A stretch of DNA of 64,000 bases from an uncultured Pseudophaeobacter sp. GTDB lineage: Bacteria > Pseudomonadota > Alphaproteobacteria > Rhodobacterales > Rhodobacteraceae. Positions 1 to 8,149 of this stretch are shown here, piece by piece; position 1 is the stretch's first letter, and each line of letters opens with the position of its first letter. The notes under the pieces were generated by a model. The model saw only the letters and a program-made list of their open reading frames with translations, was not told the origin of the DNA and did no database searches. The DNA lies in contig CAJQNB010000017.1 in assembly GCA_905479575.1 (NCBI GenBank), positions 62,001-126,000 of the forward strand. The letters are read 5' to 3'. The position numbers and the translations under genes were made by a program.

Positions 1-270
1 TATCATTCGCAAAAAGAGAAAGCGGTGGTGGGTATCGTTGAGGTCTGCGCCGAAGCACATCGCGACAGTACTGCCGAGGATGACCGCTGGGACTGCGTCG
101 ATATCAGGGCTGTTCGCAGCTTTTCCCAGCCCGTGACCCTGGATCAAATCAAATCGGACCCGCGCCTGGAAGAGATGAGTCTGGTCAAGAGCTCCCGATT
201 GTCGGTGCAACCGGTCAGCCCGGAGGAATGGCAGCTGGTCTGTGCCATGGGGCAGACAGAAGCGGGCTGA
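1..270 (+). CDS. EVE domain-containing protein (3' end only)
   Basis: The reading frame is open from the first base and runs 89 codons to TGA; the start is upstream of the window. It opens with YHSQKEKAVVGIVEV and continues through WDCVDIRAV, PVTLDQIKSDP and SRLSVQPVSPEEW, the pattern of the second half of EVE domains (PUA-like fold), which are proposed to bind modified bases in nucleic acid. No partner domain is visible because the N-terminus is missing. Family assignment rests on these motifs; the biological role is not known. Confidence 0.85.
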   Translation, partial: YHSQKEKAVVGIVEVCAEAHRDSTAEDDRWDCVDIRAVRSFSQPVTLDQIKSDPRLEEMSLVKSSRLSVQPVSPEEWQLVCAMGQTEAG

Positions 271-316
271 TCTGCCAATCTTGACCAAGACCTGATCTGG
301 TTATGGGAGAGTAACT

Positions 317-712
317 GTGGAAATTCTGAATGTTCTGGTGGCCGCCGCAGCAGGTTTTGCCCTGGGCGCGGTATATTACGGAATCCTGGCAGAGCCCTGG
401 ATGGTCGCCGCCGGGATAAGGCGCGGCACCGATGGCAAGCCTGAAAGCGGCCAGACTGCGCTGACATTTGCGATCGGTTTTGTGTTGCAACTGGTTGTCG
501 CTGGCATGATGCGCCATGTCTTTACCATATCGGGAATCAACAGCGCCGGGGCCGGGTTTGTGGCTGGGCTTGGCGTGGGATTGTTCTTCATCACGCCCTG
601 GATTGCGCTGAACAACCTGTATGCAGGGCGCCCGGTCAAACTGACAGTGATTGATGGTGGCTATGCCACCTTGGCCTGTGCTGTTATCGGCCTGGTGCTG
701 TCGCTGTTCTGA
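317..712 (+). CDS. DUF1761 family small membrane protein
   Basis: 131 residues with about four hydrophobic segments (roughly 2-24, 49-70, 77-100 and 113-131) and the AVYYGILAEPWM motif near the N-terminus that is typical of DUF1761 inner-membrane proteins. Function unknown. The start is GTG at 317, chosen because GGGAGAG lies 5-6 bases upstream. It follows the EVE gene by 46 bases in the same direction, so co-transcription is possible. Confidence 0.75.
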   Translation: MEILNVLVAAAAGFALGAVYYGILAEPWMVAAGIRRGTDGKPESGQTALTFAIGFVLQLVVAGMMRHVFTISGINSAGAGFVAGLGVGLFFITPWIALNNLYAGRPVKLTVIDGGYATLACAVIGLVLSLF

Positions 713-781
713 CAACCAGGCCGGGCAAAACCGCGCCAGGGTCGGCTGTCACTACAGCGCCCCAAAGCCTTTAAAATAGAA

Positions 782-817
782 AAGGGAAGATCCAACCAAA
801 CAGTAGGATCTTCCCTT
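782..817 (-). terminator. Hairpin terminator, probably for the DUF2853 gene
   Basis: AAGGGAAGATCC (782-793) and GGATCTTCCCTT (806-817) form a perfect 12-bp stem with a 12-base loop. Read on the minus strand, the hairpin is followed by a T-rich run (TTCTATTTTAAA), so it best fits termination of minus-strand transcription. On the plus strand no T-run follows. Confidence 0.55.
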
Positions 818-952
818 CCACCCCGCGTGCTCCACAGTCCACCACACGCGTATGAAAATTCCGTCCTAGCCATCCTGGCTGGTCTCTCTGTGGTAGCTTA
901 CTTGCAGTTGTTTTGGCAAACCCAATGCCCGGACAATACCATTCAAATGCAA

Positions 953-978
953 GACACCCGGCAATATTGCCGGGTGTC
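953..978. repeat. Perfect 26-bp palindrome
   Basis: GACACCCGGCAA (953-964) is mirrored exactly by TTGCCGGGTGTC (967-978) around TA. It lies about 70 bases past the stop of the DUF2853 gene. It could fold as a strong transcript hairpin or be a protein-binding site; there is no T-run on either side. Confidence 0.6.
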
Positions 979-1048
979 TGGATCCTAAAGTCCTGAAATT
1001 TAAACAATTAAAACAGTATATTAGGATATAAATACTGACAAATCCACC

Positions 1049-1390
1049 TCAGCCGTAGACGGATTCTTTGCCGAAATGCTTGGTAAGCATGTAGTAAACG
1101 ACGGCGCGATATTTGTTGCGCTCGGATTTGCCATAGGTCTCAACAACCTTGCCAATGGCTTCCATCAGCTCTGGCCCGTCCGCCAAGCCCAACTTTTTGA
1201 TCAGGAAGTTGTCTTTTACGGTTTCCAGCTCGCTCTCCTGGCTGGAGGCAACGGTGGAGGCGTCGGCATTATAGATCGCAGGACCACAACCAATGGTGAC
1301 CTTGGTCAGCAGGTCCATATCGGGTTCCATACCGCATTTGTTTTTCAGATCATCAGCATATTGCGCGATCAGATCGTCTCTCTTACCCAT
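1049..1390 (-). CDS. DUF2853 family protein
   Basis: 113 residues starting MGKRDDLIAQYADDL and ending HFGKESVYG, a small, soluble, mostly helical protein matching DUF2853 over its whole length, including the CGPAIYNADASTVASSQ stretch. No enzymatic motif is seen and the role is unknown. It is monocistronic, with its own hairpins downstream (953-978, 782-817). Confidence 0.75.
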   Translation of the reverse strand: MGKRDDLIAQYADDLKNKCGMEPDMDLLTKVTIGCGPAIYNADASTVASSQESELETVKDNFLIKKLGLADGPELMEAIGKVVETYGKSERNKYRAVVYYMLTKHFGKESVYG

Positions 1391-1441
1391 AAACGTTCTC
1401 CAGCTACAGTGTTGTGGTCGGCCAAAATCAAGAAATTGCAG

Positions 1442-1458
1442 AGGCTTAACATAAGCCT
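1442..1458. promoter_or_regulatory. Inverted repeat upstream of the DUF2853 gene
   Basis: AGGCTTA-ACA-TAAGCCT is a perfect 7-bp inverted repeat about 52 bases upstream of the DUF2853 start codon. Position and symmetry suit an operator, but no regulator is identified. Confidence 0.25.
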
Positions 1459-1662
1459 AACGCCAGACGCCCGAGAGACAAAGGAAAAGATTCGCCTGCT
1501 TTTCCCCGCTGAAAGAACTCTGGGGCTCTTATGCTAGGCAGCAAGGTGCGAACAGGGATCAGCAAGCAACAGAGACATCGCAGACTTACATTTCAACATG
1601 GAAGCTGCTGAGAATATCGCTTGGGTAAAACAGCGCGTTCAAAAAGGCACTGAAATGCAGAG

Positions 1663-1697
1663 CGCCACCCAAAGATTCTCTTGGGTGGCGTTCTTTC
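1663..1697 (+). terminator. Rho-independent terminator-like hairpin on the plus strand
   Basis: CGCCACCCAA (1663-1672) pairs with TTGGGTGGCG (1681-1690), loop AGATTCTC, followed by TTCTTTCT. No annotated plus-strand gene ends here, so it may terminate an unannotated small RNA, or serve minus-strand ahcY read-through. Confidence 0.45.
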
Positions 1698-1717
1698 TAA
1701 CAAGCTCTAAATGTCAG

Positions 1718-1737
1718 GCCCGGCTGACAGGCCGGGC
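1718..1737 (-). terminator. GC-rich hairpin past the ahcY stop codon
   Basis: GCCCGGC (1718-1724) and GCCGGGC (1731-1737) form a 7-bp stem. A second hairpin, CCCTCC/GGAGGG, lies next to it. Both are within 100 bases of the ahcY stop on the downstream side and probably shape its transcript 3' end. Confidence 0.4.
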
Positions 1738-1809
1738 AGTGCCCGACCCTCCCCACGGGAGGGCGCTTACGGCACCCACCCAGGGTCAGGCGATGCCCTA
1801 TTAGGGATC

Positions 1810-3201
1810 TTAGTAGCGGTAATGCTCTGGCTTGAAGGGGCCTTCTGGGGTCACACCGATATAGGCGGCCTGCTCAGGGGTCAGGCTCGACAGTGTCACG
1901 CCGATGCGCTCAAGGTGCAGACGGGCAACTTTCTCATCCAGGTGCTTTGGCAGGATGTAGACTTCGTTTTTGTACTCATCACCACGCAGCCACAGCTCGA
2001 TCTGAGCCAGAACCTGGTTGGTGAACGACGCCGACATCACAAAGGACGGGTGACCGGTGGCATTGCCGAGGTTCAGCAGACGCCCCTCGGAGAGCAGGAT
2101 CAGACGGCTACCCGAAGGCATCTCGATCATGTCGACCTGTTCTTTGATGTTGGTCCACTTGTGGTTCTTCAGGCTTGCGACCTGAATTTCGTTGTCAAAG
2201 TGACCGATGTTGCCAACGATCGCCATGTCCTTCATCTCGCGCATATGCTTGATGCGGATCACGTCTTTGTTGCCGGTGGTGGTGATGAAGACATCAGCGC
2301 TGGAAACAACATCTTCCAGACGCACAACTTCAAAACCGTCCATGGCGGCCTGCAGGGCGCAGATCGGATCAACTTCGGTGACTTTGACGCGGGCGCCAGC
2401 ACCAGCCAGCGAAGCGGCAGAGCCTTTGCCAACATCGCCATAGCCACAAACAACGGCAACCTTGCCGGCCATCATGGTGTCGGTGGCGCGGCGGATGCCG
2501 TCAACCAGCGATTCCTTACAGCCGTATTTGTTGTCGAACTTCGACTTGGTGACCGAATCGTTTACGTTGATCGCAGGGAAGGGCAGCTGGCCGTTCTTCT
2601 GCAGTTCATACAGACGGTGAACACCGGTGGTGGTTTCCTCGGACACACCCAGGATCGCTTCGCGGGTCTTGGTGAACCAGCCGGGGCTTGCCGCCATACG
2701 CTTTTTGATCTGGGCAAAGATGGCTTCTTCTTCTTCCGAAGTTGGCACTTCGATCAGATCGGTCTCACCTGCTTCCACACGGGCGCCCAGCAGCACATAG
2801 AGTGTTGCATCGCCACCATCGTCGAGGATCAGGTTGGCGCCTTCGGGGAACATGAAGGAGCGGTCGAGATAGTCCCAATGCTCAACCAAGGTTTGACCCT
2901 TGATGGCAAACACGGGAACACCGGCCTGCGCGATGGCGGCAGCGGCGTGGTCCTGAGTCGAGAAAATGTTGCAGGACGCCCAGCGTACATCGGCACCCAG
3001 CGCCACCAGTGTTTCAATCAGAACAGCTGTCTGAATGGTCATATGCAGCGAGCCAACGATGCGCGCGCCCTTCAGCGGCTTTTCTTCACCGTATTCAGCA
3101 CGCAGCGACATCAGGCCCGGCATTTCGGTTTCTGCGATGTCCAATTCCTTGCGGCCAAACTCAGCAAGCGCAATGTCTTTTACAATATAATCCTCGGCCA
3201 T
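1810..3201 (-). CDS. ahcY: Adenosylhomocysteinase (SAH hydrolase)
   Basis: 463 residues, the usual alphaproteobacterial length. Hydrolyses S-adenosylhomocysteine to homocysteine and adenosine in the cytosol, relieving product inhibition of methyltransferases. Visible: substrate-domain [12 protein letters not shown] (His53), LDDGG (126-130), [11 protein letters not shown] (187-197), [11 protein letters not shown] (Lys219), NAD-binding GYGDVG (253-258) and the C-terminal KPEHYRY. The open frame extends further upstream, but ATG 3201 is chosen because it gives the family N-terminus MAEDYIVKD and has GGAG at good spacing. In Rhodobacter ahcY also lies close to regA, which supports the lineage call. 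Confidence 0.97.
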   Translation of the reverse strand: MAEDYIVKDIALAEFGRKELDIAETEMPGLMSLRAEYGEEKPLKGARIVGSLHMTIQTAVLIETLVALGADVRWASCNIFSTQDHAAAAIAQAGVPVFAIKGQTLVEHWDYLDRSFMFPEGANLILDDGGDATLYVLLGARVEAGETDLIEVPTSEEEEAIFAQIKKRMAASPGWFTKTREAILGVSEETTTGVHRLYELQKNGQLPFPAINVNDSVTKSKFDNKYGCKESLVDGIRRATDTMMAGKVAVVCGYGDVGKGSAASLAGAGARVKVTEVDPICALQAAMDGFEVVRLEDVVSSADVFITTTGNKDVIRIKHMREMKDMAIVGNIGHFDNEIQVASLKNHKWTNIKEQVDMIEMPSGSRLILLSEGRLLNLGNATGHPSFVMSASFTNQVLAQIELWLRGDEYKNEVYILPKHLDEKVARLHLERIGVTLSSLTPEQAAYIGVTPEGPFKPEHYRY

Positions 3202-3483
3202 GGTCCGCTCCGTTCTGGTTACGAGTTCACTTTGTCGCCGCAGGTAACATTGCAATGGTTTATAAGCAACGAATATAGGGGCATTCTCTGCCCAGAGCCC
3301 GCGTTTCCTGATGAAATTTTTATTTTCATCGCCGCAGCCCCGGGTTGGAAAGCCACCCCGGGGCGTGCAGGCTATCCGGCAAGACCTCGACCTGAAATAG
3401 CCTCGTCGCCCCCATAAAACCGCTTCCACAGCAGGACCCAAATCGCTAGGCAGGGGCAATCGCCCTACCACCGGACTTTACCC
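3202..3483. other. Divergent intergenic region, ahcY / HD hydrolase
   Basis: 282 bases containing the promoters of both genes. On the ahcY leader side there is a hairpin GATGAAA/TTTCATC (3310-3330) and an imperfect GC-rich hairpin (about 3337-3364). I could not fit a known SAH- or SAM-binding riboswitch to this sequence. Confidence 0.4.
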
Positions 3484-4080
3484 ATGCCCGCTAAACCCGC
3501 CCGCGCCTGGCAACGTATGCTTTCAGGCCGCCGCCTGGATCTGTTGGACCCGACCCCGATGGATATCGAAATCAGCGATATTGCCCATGGGCTGGCCTTT
3601 GTGGCCCGCTGGAACGGTCAGACGCACGGCGATTTTGCCTATTCGGTTGCAGAACATTCGCTGCTGGTAGAGGTGCTGTTTTCGCGCATGTACCCCAAGG
3701 CGCCGGTAAAGTGGCAGCTGGCAGCCCTGCTGCATGATGCGCCTGAATATGTCATCGGCGACATGATATCTCCGGTGAAAGCCGCCGTGGGGCCGGGCTA
3801 TAGCGAGCTGGATCAGCGCCTGACCTCCGCCATTCACATCAAATTTGGTCTGCCAGCGCTTTTGCCAAAAACCATCAAGGCGCAAATCAAACGGGCGGAT
3901 AAGGTCAGCGCCTGGATGGAGGCGGTACAGATTGCCGGGTTTTCCGAATCCGAAGCAAACAAGCTGTTTGGCCGCCCCAAACCCGAAGTCATTTCCGGGC
4001 TGGCCATTGATCTGCGGCCGCCGCTGCAGGTGCGTCAGGCCTTTGTCGCCCGCCATGCAGATCTGTTGCGCAATCTGTAA
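3484..4080 (+). CDS. HD-domain phosphohydrolase (YfbR-like)
   Basis: 198 residues. Metal-ligand pattern of HD hydrolases: His58 in VAEHSLLVE, His84-Asp85 in LLHDAPEYVIGDMISPVK, and Asp139 in KRADK. The arrangement resembles YfbR-type 5'-deoxynucleotidases, which remove phosphate from deoxynucleoside monophosphates, but the exact substrate cannot be read from sequence. Start ATG 3484 is the first in frame. It is divergent from ahcY and converges with the GT61 gene, whose stop is 20 bases away. Confidence 0.8.
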   Translation: MPAKPARAWQRMLSGRRLDLLDPTPMDIEISDIAHGLAFVARWNGQTHGDFAYSVAEHSLLVEVLFSRMYPKAPVKWQLAALLHDAPEYVIGDMISPVKAAVGPGYSELDQRLTSAIHIKFGLPALLPKTIKAQIKRADKVSAWMEAVQIAGFSESEANKLFGRPKPEVISGLAIDLRPPLQVRQAFVARHADLLRNL

Positions 4081-4099
4081 CAGCGCAACAACGCCCGGA

Positions 4100-5251
4100 T
4101 CAGTCAGGTTTCTTGTTTTTGCGCTTTGGCTTGGCCTCGACAAAACCGCTCTGCCCACCGAGACCTTTTTCGTGCAAAATCTGGTCGCGCTCTTCCTCGG
4201 ACAAGACCTGCCACTCAGCTGTTTCAGAGATGAAACCAAGGCGCGACAGGGTTTCGCCAATGATCTTGTGATTCAATTCACCAAAGCTCAACCGGCTGGA
4301 TTTGCCGCCTTTTTCGGGCACCCATTCGGCGCGTAGCCCACCAATCACCACCGGATTGCATTTGCAAAAACTCTCAACGTGTTTTGCCAACAGATTGTTG
4401 GCACCGGAACTGCGCCGCAGGATCATCGCCACCTTTTGGTCAGGCCGGCCAACCATGGCAAAAAGATGTAACGCAGAGCCATCGGCGGCAATCACCTTTT
4501 TGGCGGCCTTGTAGCGGGCAACCTGCACCGTGAGACTGTGCTCCTGAGGATGGAAGATCTCATAGCCTTCGCCCTCAAGCAGGGACTCCAGCTGTTCTTC
4601 CCCCAACAACCCGCCCTTGCCCAGGCCCAGTTTTGAGCGGGAAATATAGATCTTTTCCGGGCCCTCGGGCTCTATGTGGGTGGCAAAACGGTCATGCACT
4701 GCGCGACGGAATTTGCGCGTCCCAACGGTGATCTTACCCAGGCCAAAGCCCTGCCCCGGCACCACCAGCTCTTCGACACAGGTTGGCCTGTCGACAACCT
4801 GAATAGGCAAATCCGTGCCAAACAGTGAGAGATACTCACGATGATAACCGCGCACCTCTTTGCCGACTTTGGGACGTTTGGGAATAAAGATAATGCCTCT
4901 GATATCCTCTTCGACACTGGGCAACGCCCACAGACGCGAAGAGCTTTCGACCAGGAAATGGCCAAAATGTGCCCAAAGCACCCCTCCCCAGAGCCAACGC
5001 CCCTGCAGGGTTTCCCGCACCCTTTTGGGCCGTTCCGGTTCAATGGAAATGGGGCGAAACTTGCGCCATAACGCAGCTTCGGGGCAATAACTGCCATCTG
5101 CGTAAAAAACCCCCGCCGGCTGCACCAAGGCGCTGATCTTGGGGGGCACCACACAGGCGTCCGCCAGATTCAGCATCTCTTCGGACCATCCTCCCGTTGG
5201 CAGGGGCTGGCCATCCGGATCAATTTCCGGTCCGCTGGTGTTGTTTGACAT
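4100..5251 (-). CDS. Glycosyltransferase family 61 (DUF563) protein
   Basis: 383 residues. GT61/DUF563 signatures: FGHFLVESSSRLW (96-108), KIYISRSKLG (200-209) and IAADGSALHLFAM (254-266), the last two being the usual C-terminal half motifs. No signal peptide or membrane segment, so probably cytoplasmic and acting on polysaccharide or glycoconjugate precursors; acceptor unknown. The C-terminus is a lysine-rich tail. It lies 8 bases past the regA stop in the same direction, so it may be read through from regA, though a sugar transferase has no obvious tie to redox control. Confidence 0.8.
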   Translation of the reverse strand: MSNNTSGPEIDPDGQPLPTGGWSEEMLNLADACVVPPKISALVQPAGVFYADGSYCPEAALWRKFRPISIEPERPKRVRETLQGRWLWGGVLWAHFGHFLVESSSRLWALPSVEEDIRGIIFIPKRPKVGKEVRGYHREYLSLFGTDLPIQVVDRPTCVEELVVPGQGFGLGKITVGTRKFRRAVHDRFATHIEPEGPEKIYISRSKLGLGKGGLLGEEQLESLLEGEGYEIFHPQEHSLTVQVARYKAAKKVIAADGSALHLFAMVGRPDQKVAMILRRSSGANNLLAKHVESFCKCNPVVIGGLRAEWVPEKGGKSSRLSFGELNHKIIGETLSRLGFISETAEWQVLSEEERDQILHEKGLGGQSGFVEAKPKRKNKKPD

Positions 5252-5259
5252 TATGATCC

Positions 5260-5814
5260 CTACCGAGGGCTGCGTTTTGCCAGAATACGCTGCAGCGTCC
5301 GGCGGTGCATATTGAGCCGCCTCGCGGTCTCGGAAACATTGCGGTCACACAGCTCATAGATGCGCTGGATATGCTCCCACCGGACCCGGTCGGCACTCAT
5401 CGGGTTTTCGGGGGGTGGCGGCAATTCGTCGTCGCCGCTCAGCAGAGCATTCATAATATCCGCCGCATCCGCAGGTTTGGACAGATAATCCGTCGCGCCA
5501 ATTTTCACCGCAGCAACAGCGGTGGCAATAGCGCCATATCCGGTCAGCACCACAACCCGGCTGTCAGGGCGCTTTTCACGCAGCACTTCGACCACATCCA
5601 ACCCATTGCCATCTTCCAGCCGCAGATCAACCACGGCAAAGGCCGGGGGGCGGGCGGTGGCGATGGCGCGCCCGCCGGCTACGGAACCAGCAGTTTCTAC
5701 TTCAAAACCGCGTTTTTCCATAGCTTTGGCCAACCGCCGCAGAAAAGGTTCGTCATCATCAACAAGCAAAAGTGACTTGTCTGGTCCAATGTCCTGCAGT
5801 GCGTTCTCGGCCAT
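5260..5814 (-). CDS. regA: Redox response regulator RegA (PrrA/ActR family)
   Basis: 184 residues, the family length. Receiver domain with acidic Asp19-21, phospho-acceptor Asp63 (VVDLRLEDG), Thr91 and Lys113 (SKP); the conserved proline run (132-135) links to a C-terminal Fis-type helix-turn-helix (about 155-180, NVSETARRLNMHRRTLQRIL). RegA is the DNA-binding partner of RegB, controlling respiration, carbon and nitrogen fixation and, where present, photosynthesis genes. Start ATG 5814 has GGAGA upstream and gives the family length; the frame extends 13 codons further. senC lies upstream on the same strand and regB is divergent. Confidence 0.96.
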   Translation of the reverse strand: MAENALQDIGPDKSLLLVDDDEPFLRRLAKAMEKRGFEVETAGSVAGGRAIATARPPAFAVVDLRLEDGNGLDVVEVLREKRPDSRVVVLTGYGAIATAVAAVKIGATDYLSKPADAADIMNALLSGDDELPPPPENPMSADRVRWEHIQRIYELCDRNVSETARRLNMHRRTLQRILAKRSPR

Positions 5815-5909
5815 GCCCGGTTCTCCGCCAATTTTGCGCGTATTTATAAGCACATTCTTGAATTTGATACTAGCGACCCGGGCAGGAAGGTCAAACAGCT
5901 CATCCGCTG

Positions 5910-6527
5910 TTACATGTTTTCGACAAAGCAGCTGACCTTGTCCGCAATCTGTTCGGGGGTTTCATCGCGGCGGAAGAAATCGACAAAGCCAATTTCTGGA
6001 AGCACCAGATAGGCAAAGGTCGAATGATCGACCAGATAATAACCGTCATCGCCGGGCTGGCGTTTGAAATAGGTCTTATAGGCCCGGCTCGCCGCCTTGA
6101 TCTGCTCCAGAGAACCCGTCAGACCGATCATCTTTTCATGCATGTTATAGGCAAAATCACCCACCACTTCGGGGGTGTCGCGCTCTGGGTCGATGGAGAC
6201 AAAAACCGGCGTGGCACTGATGCCCTGCTCAGCCAGAACGTCAATGGCTTCGGCATTGCGCGAGACATCCAGTGGGCAGACATCCGGGCAGAAAGTGTAG
6301 CCAAAGTACAGAATCGACGGCTCGGTGAAGACGTCTTTGTCCGTCACCGTCTCGCCCTTGCTATTGACCAGCTCAAACGGGCCACCAATGGCATCACCAC
6401 CGCTGGCGATCGTGCTGCCACGACATTGTGCAAACTGATCCGTCTCCCCACCACGGGTGAAAAACCAAGTGCCCCCAGCGAGGGCAGCGATAAATGCAAC
6501 AGCAAGAAGAGAGTAGAGGCGAGCCAT
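5910..6527 (-). CDS. senC: SCO1/SenC/PrrC family protein
   Basis: 205 residues: N-terminal membrane anchor (about 5-24) followed by a thioredoxin-like SCO domain facing the periplasm. Copper ligands are present: Cys80 and Cys84 (CPDVC) and His168 (DHSTFAYLV). SCO proteins deliver copper to cytochrome oxidase; in Rhodobacter PrrC also links oxidase activity to the RegB/RegA relay. Start ATG 6527 gives the signal anchor directly; the open frame runs 24 codons further without family similarity. Confidence 0.94.
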   Translation of the reverse strand: MARLYSLLAVAFIAALAGGTWFFTRGGETDQFAQCRGSTIASGGDAIGGPFELVNSKGETVTDKDVFTEPSILYFGYTFCPDVCPLDVSRNAEAIDVLAEQGISATPVFVSIDPERDTPEVVGDFAYNMHEKMIGLTGSLEQIKAASRAYKTYFKRQPGDDGYYLVDHSTFAYLVLPEIGFVDFFRRDETPEQIADKVSCFVENM

Positions 6528-6668
6528 GTGATCACACTTTATGTTGGAGGAGGAGAGTTGATCGTTTTCGCCGCCAGACCTATCAAGAAACTCAGGCAAT
6601 GCAACTGGGCGAGATGGTCACAGGTCTGCGAGCCGTCGTAAAATATCTCAAGCTCCAGGAGCTTTCGC

Positions 6669-8060
6669 ATGCCCGACACAGAATTTGGCCTCATGCAGGG
6701 AGAAGACCGCAGCCATTGGATCCGGCTGCGGACCCTGATTATGCTGCGCTGGATCGCTATTGCAGGGCAGCTCATCGCCATCACCGTGGCGCAGCTGCTT
6801 TACAATCTGCAACTGGATCTCGGCCTGTGCCTTTTGGCCATTGGTGTTTCGGTGATCAGCAATCTGCTGGCGATCTTTGTCTTTCCTGAAAATAAACGCC
6901 TGTCAGAGTTTGAAAACTTTCTGATGGTGCTGTTCGACCTGCTGCAGCTGGGCTTCCTTCTCTACCTCACAGGTGGGCTGCATAATCCCTTTGCCCTGCT
7001 GGTGCTTGCGCCTGTGACCATTTCCGCTGCGATGATGGGGCTTCGGTCGACCCTGATCATTGGCGGCACTGCCATCATTCTAGTCACCCTGATGGCCGAA
7101 TTCCACATGCCGCTGCGCACGGCGCAGGGCTTTGTCCTGCGCATCCCGGACATCTTTATTTTTGGCAATTGGACTGCCATCGTCATCGCCATTTTGTTCA
7201 TGGGTGCCAACTCCTTTCGCATCAGTACAGAAATGCGACGCATGTCTGATGCGGTCGCCGCCACTCAGCTTGCCCTGTCGCGCGAACAAAAGCTCACCGA
7301 TCTGGGCGGCGTCGTCGCTGCTGCCGCACATGAGCTGGGCACCCCACTGGCCACCATCAAGCTGGCCAGCGGAGAGCTGATTGACGAACTGGAAGACCAT
7401 CCCGACCTGCGCGATGACGCCCAGCTTATCCGCGAACAGGCAGAGCGCTGTCGCCATATTCTGCGTGACATGGGCCGGGCTGGCAAAGATGACCTGCATC
7501 TGCGCCAGGCGCCGCTGTCGACGGTGATACACGAAGCCGCCGAGCCCCATCTCAATCGCGGCAGGGAGATCCTGTTTGATGAAGGTCCGCTGGAAGATGG
7601 CAGTTTTCAGCATCCAACTATTTTGCGCAAACCCGAGATCATTCACGGGCTGCGCAATCTGGTGCAAAACGCCGTCGATTTCTCCCGCACCAGAGTGTGG
7701 ATTGATGCGACCTGGAACGACGATCAGATTTGCCTGCATATCTATGACGACGGGCGCGGGTTTCCACCACATCTGATTGGCCGCATTGGCGATCCGTTTA
7801 TGCGACGGCGACGCAGCGAAAGTGATCGAAAACAGCGCCCCGAGTATCAGGGCATGGGTTTGGGATTGTTCATCGCCAAAACCTTGTTAGAGCGTACCGG
7901 AGCCGAGCTGACCTTTGCCAATGGCGCCAGTAAACCACTGCCACATCCAACGGAGCGGCGCGGGGCCATTGTCAACGTAACCTGGCCGCGTGAGAAAATT
8001 GACGCCCTGGTGGGTGAAAATGCTGTACCCAAGGGAGAAAATAAATGGATAGAAGTTTAA
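6669..8060 (+). CDS. regB: Redox sensor histidine kinase RegB (PrrB/ActS)
   Basis: 463 residues. Six hydrophobic segments in residues 20-180 include the ubiquinone-sensing heptapeptide GGLHNPF (102-108). The H-box is AAAAHELGTPLATIKL with His221, followed by Cys261 in ERCRHILRDMGRAGKDD, the redox-active cysteine of RegB, and HATPase motifs NLVQNAVDFS, DDGRGF and GMGLGLFIAK. It phosphorylates RegA. Start ATG 6669 has GGAG 8-9 bases upstream. It is divergent from senC-regA across 141 bases. Confidence 0.97.
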   Translation: MPDTEFGLMQGEDRSHWIRLRTLIMLRWIAIAGQLIAITVAQLLYNLQLDLGLCLLAIGVSVISNLLAIFVFPENKRLSEFENFLMVLFDLLQLGFLLYLTGGLHNPFALLVLAPVTISAAMMGLRSTLIIGGTAIILVTLMAEFHMPLRTAQGFVLRIPDIFIFGNWTAIVIAILFMGANSFRISTEMRRMSDAVAATQLALSREQKLTDLGGVVAAAAHELGTPLATIKLASGELIDELEDHPDLRDDAQLIREQAERCRHILRDMGRAGKDDLHLRQAPLSTVIHEAAEPHLNRGREILFDEGPLEDGSFQHPTILRKPEIIHGLRNLVQNAVDFSRTRVWIDATWNDDQICLHIYDDGRGFPPHLIGRIGDPFMRRRRSESDRKQRPEYQGMGLGLFIAKTLLERTGAELTFANGASKPLPHPTERRGAIVNVTWPREKIDALVGENAVPKGENKWIEV

Positions 8061-8082
8061 CTATTCATTTTTAGGTAATTAA

Positions 8083-8097
8083 TTAAACTACAGTTAA
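8083..8097. promoter_or_regulatory. Perfect CtrA-binding motif upstream of the DivL-like gene
   Basis: TTAA (8083-8086), seven bases, TTAA (8094-8097): the full alphaproteobacterial CtrA consensus, 52 bases before the ATG of the DivL-like gene in an AT-rich 89-base gap. Suggests control of that gene by the cell-cycle/motility regulator CtrA. Binding is inferred from sequence only. Confidence 0.6.
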
Positions 8098-8149
8098 CCA
8101 TTTCTACGCCATCATAGGGAAAACCAGTCCAGACTAGAGGCAGAAAAAT

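Larger units (their letters stand above)
713..1048. other. Intergenic stretch with two strong palindromes
   Basis: About 336 bases between the DUF1761 gene (+) and the DUF2853 gene (-), which converge here. It holds a 12-bp-stem hairpin (782-817) and a perfect 26-bp palindrome (953-978), described separately. The short open frames crossing it have no family resemblance and I read them as chance. Confidence 0.6.
1391..1809. other. Intergenic stretch, about 420 bases
   Basis: Lies between the 5' end of the DUF2853 gene and the 3' end of ahcY. It contains a short inverted repeat (1442-1458) near the DUF2853 promoter region, a hairpin with a T-rich plus-strand tail (1663-1697), and GC-rich hairpins just past the ahcY stop (1718-1737 and about 1748-1764). 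No convincing protein-coding frame. A small plus-strand RNA ending near 1697 is possible but unproven. Confidence 0.5.

Noticed and set aside
1711-3417. 568-codon plus-strand open frame opposite ahcY
   Set aside because: Lies fully antisense to a clear ahcY and shows no family resemblance; long antisense frames are common in GC-rich genes.
3202-3483. SAH or SAM riboswitch in the ahcY leader
   Set aside because: Hairpins exist but I could not fit the conserved core of any known class.
6527-6536. TGTGATCACA palindrome over the senC start codon as a CRP/FNR site
   Set aside because: Lacks the six-base spacer of CRP/FNR sites; a ten-base palindrome here can be chance.
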